From contig QKYT01000568.1 in NCBI GenBank assembly GCA_003550305.1, positions 1-11,329 on the forward strand: 11,329 nucleotides of DNA. Direction: 5' to 3'. This stretch comes from Glomus cerebriforme (taxonomy: Eukaryota > Glomeromycota > Glomeromycetes > Glomerales > Glomeraceae). The notes under the pieces were generated by a model. It was not told the origin of the DNA. It ran no database searches and saw only the letters and a program-made list of their open reading frames with translations. The translations under genes were made by a program, and so were the position numbers. Within the stretch, counting starts at the first letter, position 1; each line of letters starts with the position of its first letter. Shown here piece by piece: positions 1 to 8,177 of the stretch.

Positions 1-120
1 GTTTGATCGAAATCTACATCCGAGTGGTACCGAAGGGTGTTGATATTTGCTTGAATATTAACCGATTGGTTGTTACGAAATTTAACATAAGTTTGATCGA
101 AATCTACATTCGAATGGTAC
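1..120. repeat. Two partial copies of a 90-bp tandem repeat
   Basis: A 30-base block beginning gtttgatcgaaatctacat occurs at 1-30 and again at 91-120 with only two differences, and the similarity continues weakly into the following bases (cgaagggtg against ccgaagagt). The period is 90 bp, but the window starts inside the array, so the copy number is unknown. An 8-bp inverted repeat, gaaatcta at 99-106 and tagatttc at 134-141, overlaps the right end. No coding potential is visible. It could be the edge of a satellite or of a transposon terminus. Confidence 0.8.
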
Positions 121-141
121 CCGAAGAGTAACATAGATTTC

Positions 142-550
142 NACCAGCATTAGAGCATAATTNNGCCTAAAATCAGCCAGCNNAAATTTAGCCGAAATGG
201 ACTATTTCGACTAGTGTAAAGCACTGCAATAACTGAGGGCTTGTATATTCTCAAGCGAAAGCTTCTTATACTTAACATATTATATCTGAAAAATGTGTGT
301 TTAGACCTGCAAAATAGAAAACGTATACCTTTTTCTTAAGTAAAAGATCTCTAATAACTTCAAGAATCTTCTGCAAGGTATTTAGATCATCACGAAAAAT
401 ATATAATATATTGTAAAATATTATATGTATCTCATTTCTTTCAGTAGGCCCAAACATATTAGTAGACCAAGATATAAAATGCTGAATAGATCAAATACTA
501 TATAAAAAGAACCAAAAGTATTCGATTTTGCTTTTTTCAATAGTTCTCGT
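142..550. other. AT-rich spacer, no gene seen
   Basis: This stretch contains five ambiguous bases between 142 and 183. Its only open frame (about 61 codons on the minus strand) has no recognisable domain and very low complexity. I see no splice signals, RNA gene or repeat that I can support. Confidence 0.6.
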
Positions 551-796
551 TTACTCTTTTAATATCTTAGCTTATTTTTCAAGCTTTATAGTAGATCCCT
601 ATTTTATACTATTCTTCATAAACTTTTTTTCGGTCATGTCTGAAAAGGTTTGGTCATTTATTTTTTGCTTACGAAGGATCTTGAAATCATCCTCATCAAG
701 GTTTATATTTAGGTCACGTAAGAAAATAATAAGAGTCTCAGTATCCCAGTTTTTAACTAAAGTGAAGTGATTTGAAGAAGTTGTAGAAGTGAACAT
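551..796 (-). pseudogene. Decayed SAM (sterile alpha motif) domain gene, 5' part only
   Basis: From an ATG at 794-796 the frame reads MFTSTTSSNHF, then a SAM-like core: VKNWDTETLIIFLRDLNI, then LDEDDFKILRKQKI, then TFSDMTEKKFM. The pattern W-x(5)-FL, a buried ILRKQKI helix and the MTEEKF-like turn match the SAM domains abundant in Rhizophagus, which mediate protein-protein contacts, often next to kinase or Sel1 modules. The last SAM helix should follow as G-x-x-x-RLxxxAK. It is present in the same frame (GSTIKLEK, then AKILKE) but is broken by TAG at 599-601, TAA at 572-574 and TAA at 551-553. The domain is therefore recognisable end to end but not translatable. No downstream domain remains. 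The SAM assignment is from pattern memory. Confidence 0.72.
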
Positions 797-1008
797 AATT
801 TATTAGAAGTAAAGAATGCAGAAACAAGAAATTACATATATTGAATTTATCCTATAGTTTATGGCCTTTTTTATAAATAAGAAGAGATGTGCTAGAATTT
901 GTTTATTAATAAAGGTGCATATTTTATAATAATGCAGGTATCACACACAGCACCTTTAGCCAAATTGGCATAATGTTATTTTAGCATTGTGTTGTTCAAG
1001 AACTAATC

Positions 1009-1740
1009 CAGAATAGGCAGATTATGCATAAACCTGCAAGTAGAATATTTCACTAGATGGATCAGAAATTTATGTCATATATGCCTATATATATTGTGGC
1101 TAGACAATATATTATTGTCAAGAACTGATCTGAAAAATTCAGTGCACAAACTTACAATTATCATCTAAATCTGAGAAATTCACAGTAACATCCTTTTCAT
1201 AAATATAGTATAGGAATTCTGATGGTAGTAAATTGTATATTCTTTCTATTTTTACTGATTTACTCCTATATTTTATACAGTCTAAAATTTTGATAATATT
1301 CTCAAAGTTATATTTTTTATCAATAAGATAAAATTCAGGATTCTGTAATTATTTTAATATGTTATACCAAGTTGTATCTCTAATAACTATATAGCCTTGC
1401 TGATATAATACTTTAAAAATAGCTAGGTATGCTACAGTACAGTATATAATCATCCATGTAACTGATTTCTCTTTACTTCTGCCCAAGTAGTAGCAGAATA
1501 AATGTTATGCTTATTTTCTGCATAAAATCAGTCACTCACATAATTAGATTCTATTAGTTTTTCATTAATGAAATAATATATTTTATCATAAGGAAAAATA
1601 TCTAAAAACTTCTTATTGTCAGGAATACCATTAATTCTCATTACCTCCCAAACCTGTTTTGCTAAAAACTTGGGTCTTTTTTTGTAATTCTTGTAAACTC
1701 GCTAGATAACTACTGCATAAAAATTCTCAAACTGCTAGTT
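1009..1740 (-). pseudogene. 5'-truncated, broken copy 1 of a tandem IQ-containing expanded family gene
   Basis: Reading from 1740 down, the recovered protein begins QFENFYAVVI, continues through an IQ-like basic segment (RVYKNYKKRPKFLAKQVWE), then INGIPDNKKFLDIFPYDKI, and later QNPEFYLIDKK and VNFSDLDDNCKFVH. The IQ glutamine itself is a TAG (1702-1704). Other breaks are TGA at 1528-1530, TGA at 1450-1452, a frameshift just after that near 1445, TAA at 1349-1351, TGA after KFVH near 1140, and TAA at 1022-1024 inside a degenerate A*SAYS. It aligns along its length with the next gene upstream on the same strand. IQ motifs bind calmodulin-like proteins; whether this family does so is unknown. 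It lacks the N-terminal third present in copy 2. Confidence 0.72.
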
Positions 1741-2690
1741 ATATTATCTTGCAATCAAAAATCCCTAAGATCGCTTCATTGATTTTTCTAAACTTCTTAA
1801 AAAATACTTTATTAAAATAGATATAGATTAGAGGATTTAACTCAGAATAGGCAGATTATGCATGATATCTTGGCCAATTTTTATCCCGCAGGTGATACAT
1901 TTCACAATTTCACTAAGTGATCATCCATGCAGATTACATACTGAATTTTAGTTGTACAAATAGTGCAAAAAAAAATATTATATTATATTATAATTATACA
2001 TGAATATGAAATATACTACATTATTTTAATAAAGAATTTATGCTTCAAAAAATTTGATGTATATACTCACAATTATTATGTAAATCTGAGTAATTTATAG
2101 TAGTAATCTTTTCATTAATACTAATATTTCTAGTTTTATAATAGTCAATATCTAGTAAATTATATTGATAATATTTGCCTGCCAATTTACACTTATATCA
2201 TGCATATTCTGAACTTCTAACAAAGTTTTCATTGCCATTGTTAAGGTATTTATCAATACGATAATATTCAGGATTTGATAGTTACTTTAAGTCTTTAACA
2301 TATAAGTCCATCCTAAATATTCAACAATTCTATAACCTTGCCGATGTAATTCTATAAAAGCAATTATGTATACTACATTATTTAATCATTCTCATAACTG
2401 TTCTCTCTTTTTTTCTATCCAGCTTTGTGAAGTATAATGATCATATAATGCAGAATTATGCTGATTATATGTAGGTACATCTTTAGCTTGAATTTTATTT
2501 AAAGGATTACATCCTACCCAATTATAGTATATATATCGATCATCAGGAACTCTTATTTTGTGAGGAGTTATATCTAGAAACTTCTTCTCATCAGGAATAC
2601 TATTATTTTTCACCATATTTCAAACTCATTTTGCCCATATTTTAGGTCTCAACTTGAAAGCTATTCAAGCCCGTTGGATAACTTTTGCAC
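1009..2690. repeat. Ancient tandem segmental duplication, units 1009-1740 and 1843-2690
   Basis: A 21-bp block starting cagaataggcagattatgca is identical at 1009-1029 and 1843-1863. Collinear similarity then continues: the block around 1150 matches about 2065, 1330 matches 2264, 1391 matches 2333, and 1598 matches 2569. The offset grows from about 832 to 971 bp through indels. Identity between the units is only moderate (roughly two thirds by eye), so the duplication is old. The units correspond to the two pseudogene copies above. Confidence 0.85.
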
Positions 2691-3203
2691 TATTGATTAA
2701 ATGATTTACAATCTTTTTTCTACCTTCATGTGAATAATCATAACTATAATAAGCCAAACCTTTACTGTACATAACCAAATATGTTAGATAAATCTCATCA
2801 ATCTCACCAGAACTAAGCGATGACACTCTTCCTCCTTTTTTCGCATTTTTATGTATAGAATTAGAATATGTAATATGCCTTTTGGCTGGTTTAGCAATGC
2901 ATTTGTTTAGGTGAATATTTGCACATTCAATGGTATTTTCATGGATAAATACCAAGGAATCACATACAGTGCAATAAATATGAAATGAGCATTTCCCAGC
3001 TTATCTTTATATAATCTTTCAGTCATCTGGATAAATCCATTCTTGAAAAAGTATTTTGGGTTATTTTCAAGAAGTGTCCTAAATGGATAATGAACACAAG
3101 AACACCACATTTCTGGTGTTTCATTACTATACCTATATTGCAGAATGTTTAATGCCTGCACTATTACAGAATTTAAACCAGAATAGTAGTTAGTTTTAAC
3201 CAT
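1742..3203 (-). pseudogene. Fuller but broken copy 2 of the same IQ-containing expanded family gene
   Basis: Starts at ATG 3201-3203 (MVKTNYYSGLNSVIVQALN). The order is an N-terminal region rich in aromatic residues (MWCSCVHYPFRTLLENNPKY), ENTIECANIHLNKC, CIAKPAKRHITYSNSI, a conserved GGRVSSLSSGEIDEIYLTYL helix, the IQ-like AKVIQRA and IAFKLRPKIWAK, then SIPDEKKFLDITPHKIRVP, LSNPEYYRIDKYL, and the C-terminal blocks LRDKNWPRYHA and SAYSELNPLIYIYFNKVF. Lesions: a one-base indel near 2950-2960; TGA at 2665-2667, 2626-2628, 2620-2622, 2392-2394, 2386-2388 and 2198-2200; an apparent 8-bp duplication shifting frame near 2290; TAA at 2282-2284 and 1856-1858. Between the frame pieces the reading is continuous, so this is one dead gene, not several small ones. 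Its function is unknown. Confidence 0.75.
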
Positions 3204-3490
3204 TTTATGGGTGTAAAGAGTTTATAGCTGATTTTAGCATTTTTAGCAATTTTGATGTGTTATATCGATTCTTTATTACCTATACTAATAAATATCATGA
3301 TTCAAATTTATACAGATTTGCTGGTTGAGAGATTTATAGCAGTTGTAGTGAAACTACACACCACTAAATCCAAATTCATTTTTATTTGATTAACAAGGTG
3401 TAAAATGATATATTAATACTGTACAGCAACGGGATTTATATAGGGCCAGCCTATTGACTCTTTGCCAGTTCCAACAATACTTCCACGGAT
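3204..3490. other. Spacer upstream of the copy 2 pseudogene
   Basis: AT-rich DNA lying 5' of the minus-strand pseudogene start. I find no gene, no convincing TATA element and no tandem repeat. It would contain the promoter of the ancestral gene if any remains. Confidence 0.5.
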
Positions 3491-3531
3491 GATCGGCTAA
3501 TCAGATTTCAGATTTTTTCTTTAGCCGGATC
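3491..3531. repeat. Inverted repeat, GATCGGCTAA / TTAGCCGGATC
   Basis: The arms gatcggctaa (3491-3500) and ttagccggatc (3521-3531) pair fully except for one bulged G, around a 20-base T-rich loop. It sits at the edge of the GC-richer block that follows and could be a terminus of a small non-autonomous element. No target-site duplication is obvious. Confidence 0.6.
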
Positions 3532-3780
3532 TGGGAAAATGATTACGAATAAAATGCATGTGCAAGAAATACTATTTTTCTGATGGTAGAGTCTGGACAA
3601 GCTCGTCAAAATTGCGCAGAAGAATGTATGAATCGCGAAATTTCGGCAATTACATAATCGGTTTCATCTTGAGTTTCCCTCCTTCAATCACCCAAGGCGG
3701 GACGGGATTTATTTAAAATTCCTAAAAAATCACGTGCGCGTTCCGTTTCGGAACGCCAATCACTTTTGCAGAGAACAAAA
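3521..3780 (-). repeat. GC-richer block, candidate dispersed repeat
   Basis: Compared with its surroundings this block is clearly richer in G and C (for example cccaaggcgggacggg and gcgcgttccgtttcgg). It contains a perfect hairpin at 3738-3756: GCGTTCCG, a three-base loop, CGGAACGC. Read on the minus strand it gives short peptide stretches such as SDWRSETERARDFLG and NKSRPALGD, which I associate with a recurrent Rhizophagus genomic sequence. The minus-strand open frame at 3684-3899 has no domain and I do not call it a gene. The repeat identity is from memory and unverified. Confidence 0.4.
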
Positions 3781-3899
3781 AAATCAATCAAAATCGGAAA
3801 TATATGCATTTCCCCGATGCACTCCCACATGAGAATGTGTATATATGAATCGACCACCAGAGTTACTTTATTACAGAATACAAATAATACATGATTCAT

Positions 3900-4542
3900 A
3901 ATTTCGNTTTACAAAGTGAAATGATGTTTCTATGCTCACTAACACATTGTCCCGGTTTCATTTGTTCCAATCATTGNTATTCCGGATAAAATAAAAAAGG
4001 TCATCGGTTATACTCATGAAATATGCAGTGTCAACTAAATTAATAGCATTAACTTATTAGAAGCCCGCTGAAAACTTTGTCTTCCATGACGTTAATAAAT
4101 CCCTCGGAAATCTGTATGAAAAAATGTCATTAGTTTGCAAACCCAGAAGTCAATTTATTACAAATGTACAACCATAACCGAAAAATTTCATACCTTATTA
4201 GCGTTTTCGCCTCGTCCATAATTTTTTTCCATTTTAGGCGGGTGTTCTGTTTCAAGTGAAATAATTGCAAAATTCTTACATTGCACAGACCTATTGTACA
4301 ATTATACGGATTTCGTTATAACTGTATAATAAAACTAAGAGCAATCGCCCGAATTGGTATATGTATTATATTTTTTCGATGCACACACCACAGCATACAC
4401 ATGATTAAAAAAAAATGGTAAGACCCGAAACTTTATTATATCTATCATTGATGTACTAATAATACATAAGGGNAAATGCCAGCAGATATTTTAATACTAT
4501 TTAGCTAATAAACCACCAGGAAACATAATGAGCAATATTATG
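3900..4542. other. Spacer downstream of the intact gene
   Basis: No gene or RNA is recognised. This is the 3' flank of the minus-strand gene ending at 4543 and should hold its 3' UTR and polyadenylation signals, none of which is clear enough to place. Isolated ambiguous bases occur at 3906, 3977 and 4473. Confidence 0.5.
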
Positions 4543-6543
4543 TTAATATCTTCCAAACCAAAATGGACATTCCCTTTTAACACAACGAGTTTTACTAACA
4601 AGCCTGTTAAATTCAGGAGTATCCAACGTATCCTTTTTGAATGACGATTTTAATTCTAATGGAGCTAAGCCTGGATTTTCAANTTTATCAATAAAGACAT
4701 TATAAGACTCCAAGAAAATATTTCGCATATTTAATAGAACGTGTAATTCTTCTATAAAAATAAATAGGTCCTTTATTGTCTCGGGTATCGAAATTTGAGC
4801 AATATGATTCATTGTATATAATCCTTCACTTATTAGATCAAGAATATAGAAATCTGCTTTGTATGCAATGCATTGAANTCCCAATATTTTTATCTCGGCT
4901 CCTCGTGAAATTGCTGAGTCAATGCAATCTTTCATAAATACACCTATCCTAANAAGATCAAGACAGTTTTTATATACGTTGTTTTTCTCGGATGGCCCAG
5001 ATACTTCACCAACGAACATTACATTTGTTGTCTGAGATTGATATTTCATCGTTACTACGAAATCTGGCTGTTTCGCTCTTGATCCATCAAGTTTTCTTAT
5101 TTTACTTTCCGTTAGGGCTGTGTTNGGCCATTNAACTATATATTTATCCGGGTCATGAAAAGCATCTTTCATGATTCTGTCCAAATAATTGGTGATTAAT
5201 GTTAATTCACTTGGCTCGTTCCTGATTTTATCAAATGGTAGAGTTCTTATTAAATCCAGCATTAAAAANCCAAAATTATTCCTCATTTCCTTTCTATTTG
5301 TGAGATTTGTACATAAAAGATCAATTGCACTGCTACGTGAATCTTTCAAGCATGTTTTAATAACATTCCTATATGTGCATTCAATTTCCGTATCCAATGA
5401 TATAGATAATGTCGGCGTAAATTCATGGTNAATTGATGTAAGTACTCGCAAACCGAATATTTCTANCATTTTTGTAGAATAAGAATTTGGTATCAAAACA
5501 AGTATTGACGATAATGATAGGATCTCGTGTGTATTTGACTCAACATACAGTCCATTATTATTAGCATGTGAAATGGATTCATTAATATAAGATCTAAATT
5601 TTGCTGATATGTTAACATTATTTACAATCAAATCAGCCTCTGAATCTCTTAATCGTGATAAACTCGAAGGAACATTANTGATAATAATCTTTTCATTTTC
5701 GGTGAATGAATCTTCAGAAGAATACTGCGGTGTTGGAGATGGAGNTGTATATTCATCATCNCTTTCATGACTTGAATCAGTATCTGTATACGAATCATCA
5801 TCCGATTTATTGGATAAATCATGTTCTTTATTTACACCATCGTTAGCAATACTCGGACTCTTTTTTACATGTAAAATAATGTCAAATCAATAAACAAAAA
5901 AATCATTGATTGAGCTTTACTAACATTTTGCTTGATAAACTGGAGATGTGTTTGGTTTAGAGCCAATTTTTCACCGCTAGTGGCCTTTAATTGAGCTGTG
6001 AGGTGGGACTCAAGATGAACTTTTTGTTTGCGTCTTTGACGCTTCGACTGTTCTTCCAAAGATCTTGAAATAGCTTTCGCTTTGCGCTTTCGTTGCGATT
6101 CTTTACTAATCTAATGTGAAAATACAACAGATGTCAGGTGAGGTATTCGATATACCTTCAGTTAAAATAGTATTAGTTTTTCAAAAACCACGTCAAAACT
6201 CGCATCTTTTCAAGCTTATTTCGTGCAACGTCAACAATCAAAGGGTCTTCGCAACTTTCCATTATGTATCTTAGAGAACGGGCAAAATGGGAACAAGGAT
6301 TCTGGCTATTGGAGAAGTACCGAAATTGCCACAATTGCCACTTCGAGCAGGGATTTATGTGGAAAAACTCGTGAGCTTTATGAGGAATAGGACACGACTG
6401 AGAACACGTTGACACGTGCATGTTAGTGTCATTTTTTTCTAAACTACGTAAAAGCTAATATACAGTAATTGGTTACTCACATAGTCACATGTATGTCGAG
6501 TGCCCGGGTCACATGGTGACAAACTTATTTTATCATTGTACAT
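4543..6543 (-). CDS. Four-exon gene: Cys/His-rich N-terminus, basic segment, and C-terminal expanded-family domain with PD-(D/E)XK-like pattern
   Basis: My model joins exons 6543-6481, 6397-6200, 6110-5925 and 5859-4543. All junctions are phase 0, giving about 587 residues. Exon 1 (MYNDKISLSPCDPGTRHTCDY) and exon 2 (from SCPIPHKAHEFFH, with CSKW and NPCSHFARSLR) are rich in Cys and His, possibly metal-binding. Exon 3 is basic (QRKRKAKA, SKRQRRKQK) and may be a nuclear signal with a short coiled coil. Exon 4 opens with an acidic Ser/Asp linker and ends in a domain with QPDFVV (near 413-418), VGEVSGPS (near 432-439), VYKNCLDL, QCIAYKADFY and terminal CPFWFGRY. The spacing PD ... E-V-S resembles PD-(D/E)XK nucleases, but the expected lysine is serine, so activity is doubtful. 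Eleven ambiguous bases fall in exon 4. No stops or frameshifts occur. The C-terminal family is one I recognise as expanded in Rhizophagus; its function is unknown. Confidence 0.78.
5860..5924 (-). other. Intron 3 of the four-exon gene (65 nt)
   Basis: On the minus strand the donor is GTTAGT at 5924 and the acceptor AG ends at 5860. A TTTGAC branch-like site lies between them. Removing it joins FIKQN to SPSIANDG in frame and skips an in-frame TGA near 5885. The acceptor is preceded by a run of A rather than a pyrimidine, which is weak. Confidence 0.65.
6111..6199 (-). other. Intron 2 of the four-exon gene (89 nt)
   Basis: The acceptor is strong (TTTTCACATTAG, with branch-like CCTGACA about 24 nt upstream). 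The donor I chose, GTTTTG at 6199, is non-consensus, but it is the site that keeps phase 0 (KLEKMR joined to ISKESQ) and avoids the TAA ending the open frame at 6173. A better-looking GTATAT lies further downstream but after in-frame stops. Confidence 0.5.
6398..6480 (-). other. Intron 1 of the four-exon gene (83 nt)
   Basis: The donor is a near-perfect GTGAGT at 6480, the branch site ACTAAC lies at 6428-6423, and the acceptor TGTTCTCAG ends at 6398. Splicing joins HTCDY to SCPIPHKAH in phase 0 and connects to an ATG at 6543-6541. The ATG inside this intron (6421) is therefore probably not the start. Confidence 0.8.
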
Positions 6544-6575
6544 TTTTCAGGTTTCTTCTTTTCATTCGCGTTCAC

Positions 6576-6737
6576 TAAACACCGGGGAGGTAGACCCTGT
6601 ACTGTGTATGGTCTTTGCTATATATTCTATATATTCGCAACAGGTCCTTTCAAGGATGGACTGGGGCGTTTCATTACGACCCCTAAGACTTTATATTTCT
6701 CCTCCCGGTAGTCATCCACGTACGCACCGTGGTTGCA
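6576..6737. ncRNA. Structured unit, copy 1 (candidate non-coding RNA or cis-element)
   Basis: The unit starts taaacaccggggagg and ends gtggttgca. A long-range closing stem pairs ACCGGGGAGG (6581-6590) with CCTCCCGGT (6701-6709) with one bulged G. Inside are a hairpin AGACC/GGTCT (6592-6596 with 6610-6614, plus an inner TAC/GTA), TCCTT/AAGGA (6645-6649 with 6652-6656), and GGGGCG/CGACCCC (6663-6668 with 6677-6683, one bulge). A 3' hairpin CCACG/CGTGG lies at 6716-6720 and 6728-6732. This is a multi-branched fold about 150 nt long. It does not match 5S rRNA, tRNA, or U1/U2/U4/U5/U6 hallmarks that I can recall. It lies 33 bp upstream of the start codon of the four-exon gene. The strand is undetermined. 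Confidence 0.45.
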
Positions 6738-6762
6738 TTCCAGACATCATATGAGCGCGCAG

Positions 6763-6927
6763 TAAACACCGGGGAGGTAGACCCTGTACTGTGTATGGTC
6801 TTTGCTATATATTCTATATATTCGCAATAGGTCCTTTAAAGGATGGACTGGGGCGTTTCATTGCGACCCCTAAGACTTTATATTTCTCCTCCCGGTAGTC
6901 ATCCACATACTCTATTATGTGGTTGCA
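6763..6927. ncRNA. Structured unit, copy 2 (candidate non-coding RNA or cis-element)
   Basis: This copy lies exactly 187 bp from copy 1 and differs by three substitutions in the core of about 135 bp. The closing stem (6768-6777 with 6888-6896) is unchanged. The second hairpin becomes the perfect palindrome TCCTTTAAAGGA (6832-6843). The 3' hairpin has a different sequence but stays paired: CCACATA (6903-6909) with TATGTGG (6916-6922). The G-C pair closing copy 1's stem is here an A-T pair and the stem is two pairs longer. Paired change within an otherwise near-identical unit argues that the fold matters. Function unknown. Confidence 0.45.
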
Positions 6928-7820
6928 CCAATAAAATGTCAAATTTCTTTAAAAATTAATTGTTGCCTTTTCCAGATCTGTCAGATAAGCAAAACTTTAT
7001 TATTTTTGCGTATTGATATAATGAAAAAGTGAAATCTATGAAATGTATGATGCTATCAAAGAGGGAGGGAGTACGCGGATCCTAGGCCATTAAATGCGAG
7101 TCCTAGCATCAAGTTATTTCTTTGAAATTTTTATAACTAATATATTTCTATCATTACTAAATACGAGATTCTTATCCCCACACTCTTTTATTACACTAGA
7201 TTTCCTAAATAAATTATCCCACCCATTTCTACACCTATCTATATCACTAACACCCGCACAGACTATATAAAAGATTATTCCACGTAAGAGAACTTTACCG
7301 AGATTAAGTAATTCCGAACCTACAGCATAAGTTCGGGGATTAGCAACCGAGAAAAAAAAATAAGCAATATTTCCGATTCACACTTACCACTACGATTCAT
7401 TTTCATAACATTCCATTCCGCCTCATATACAAGGAATTGATTGCTTAATTTTTTCTGCGGAAAGATACTGCGCAAAGTTTCACGTGAAGATGCTTATGAT
7501 TCCATTGCTGGAAGATATACTGCGCCAGATTTTTGCTGTGCCGTTGTATGTGATGAGAATCATGTGAGAAATTTCACTGCGTCTATTGTACTCGTGATGA
7601 TGATCAAAGATTTTCTCGGCGAAGATCAAAACGCCAATATATAGTAAAAAGAGTATTATGTCCGGTTTGTTTTGGAACATCTGTAGAGGCGGGAAAATCG
7701 ATTAACATCGTGATGACATGATTCAAGAAGCTAGCCGAGCAATAAACCAACTTACTTTATTATTATTTTGCGGAAAATACAAGTTCGTTTGATTTAGAGA
7801 TATTGTTGATGTAAATAATG
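6928..7820. other. Unannotated stretch with a small inverted repeat at 7049-7110
   Basis: I see no gene that I can support. Opposing short open frames at 7441-7644 and 7480-7680 overlap, have no ATG-led recognisable domain, and are likely chance. A 7-bp inverted repeat GATGCTA (7049-7055) and TAGCATC (7104-7110) encloses a direct repeat, gcggatcctaggc against gcgagtcctagca. A hairpin CCGAAC/GTTCGG lies near 7315-7338. Upstream exons of the candidate plus-strand gene could lie here. Confidence 0.45.
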
Positions 7821-7926
7821 GTAAGATTTGATCAGTTTGAATTTTTCGTTCGATTTTTGCTTTTCTTGCGCGAGGCAGATAAAAGGATTCACTAACCAGA
7901 ACATCACCTTTTTATACAATTTGCAG
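7821..7926 (+). other. Well-formed spliceosomal intron (106 nt)
   Basis: The donor GTAAGA at 7821 follows aataatg. The branch site CACTAACC is at 7890-7897. The acceptor tttttatacaatttgcag ends at 7926. All three signals are good and correctly spaced for this genome type, which suggests a transcribed plus-strand gene even though its protein is not recognised. Confidence 0.5.
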
Positions 7927-8177
7927 GATCGATCTTGGAATACACTTTGGGGAAAAATTACGTTAATATGATCGCATCACGAAAATCTGATCAACAACAT
8001 CCCCTTAATTTAACAATAAAGAATTTAATGCTATCTATATATAAAGATCATCAAGGGTCCTTTTACAAAAATATACATAATAATTTTGAGAATATGCGAG
8101 AAAGTTTGAGAATAAAGTCCCTGGATCTTTGCTGGCAATCTTATTTGCCAATCCAGATTTCCTTAATTACCCTGTAA
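7927..8177 (+). CDS. Possible 3' exon of an unrecognised gene
   Basis: Immediately after the acceptor, the frame joined from the upstream exon (NNGSILEYTLGKNYVN across the junction) stays open for about 83 codons to a TAA at 8175-8177. It includes KSDQQHPLNLTIKNLMLSIY and DLCWQSYLPIQ. I recognise no domain. It has no signal peptide or membrane segment. The upstream exon is unclear: in the joined frame a TGA precedes it by about 30 bases, so either another short intron removes it or the gene is dead. It may be the tail of a hypothetical protein or a pseudogene remnant. Confidence 0.3.

Larger units (their letters stand above)
6576..6927. repeat. Tandem duplication of a ~163-bp unit
   Basis: Units at 6576-6737 and 6763-6927 are separated by a unique 25-bp spacer. 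The cores are about 98 percent identical by eye, whereas the spacer and both outer flanks are unrelated, so the duplicated block has sharp edges. It is markedly richer in G and C than the flanks. No target-site duplication is apparent. Confidence 0.93.

Noticed and set aside
1..120. CRISPR-like array from the spaced 30-base repeats
   Set aside because: Only two partly different copies with one 60-bp interval in eukaryote-like DNA; a simple tandem repeat explains it.
528..770. Plus-strand open frame of 80 codons opposite the SAM remnant
   Set aside because: It is the antisense shadow of the minus-strand SAM-like frame; it is Phe/Ser/Ile-rich without any domain.
1009..3203. RIP (repeat-induced point mutation) as the cause of the stops
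   Set aside because: Classical RIP changes CpA to TpA, which on the other strand turns TGG into TAG. The stops at apparent Trp sites are TGA, so the signature does not fit.
3684..3899. Minus-strand open frame of 71 codons with an ATG
   Set aside because: Half of it lies in the candidate GC-rich repeat, there is no domain or splice context, and the peptide stretches look like chance translation of a repeat.
4992..5482. Two plus-strand open frames inside the four-exon gene
   Set aside because: Antisense shadows of exon 4, which has family similarity and consistent splicing on the minus strand.
6421..6423. ATG inside the longer minus-strand frame as the start of the live gene
   Set aside because: It lies inside a strong GTGAGT...ACTAAC...TTCTCAG intron; splicing to an upstream ATG at 6543 adds Cys-containing residues in phase 0.
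6500..6754. Plus-strand open frame across the first structured unit
   Set aside because: It does not continue through the second, nearly identical unit in the same way and has no recognisable protein; conserved pairing explains the sequence better.
6576..6927. 5S rRNA, tRNA, U1 or other spliceosomal snRNA identity for the structured units
   Set aside because: No pol III A/B boxes, no U1 5' end, no Sm site between the closing stem and the 3' hairpin, and no 5S signature on either strand.
7441..7680. Opposing open frames (67 codons + and 66 codons -)
   Set aside because: They overlap each other; the plus frame starts at TTG and the minus frame has no recognisable domain or splice signals.
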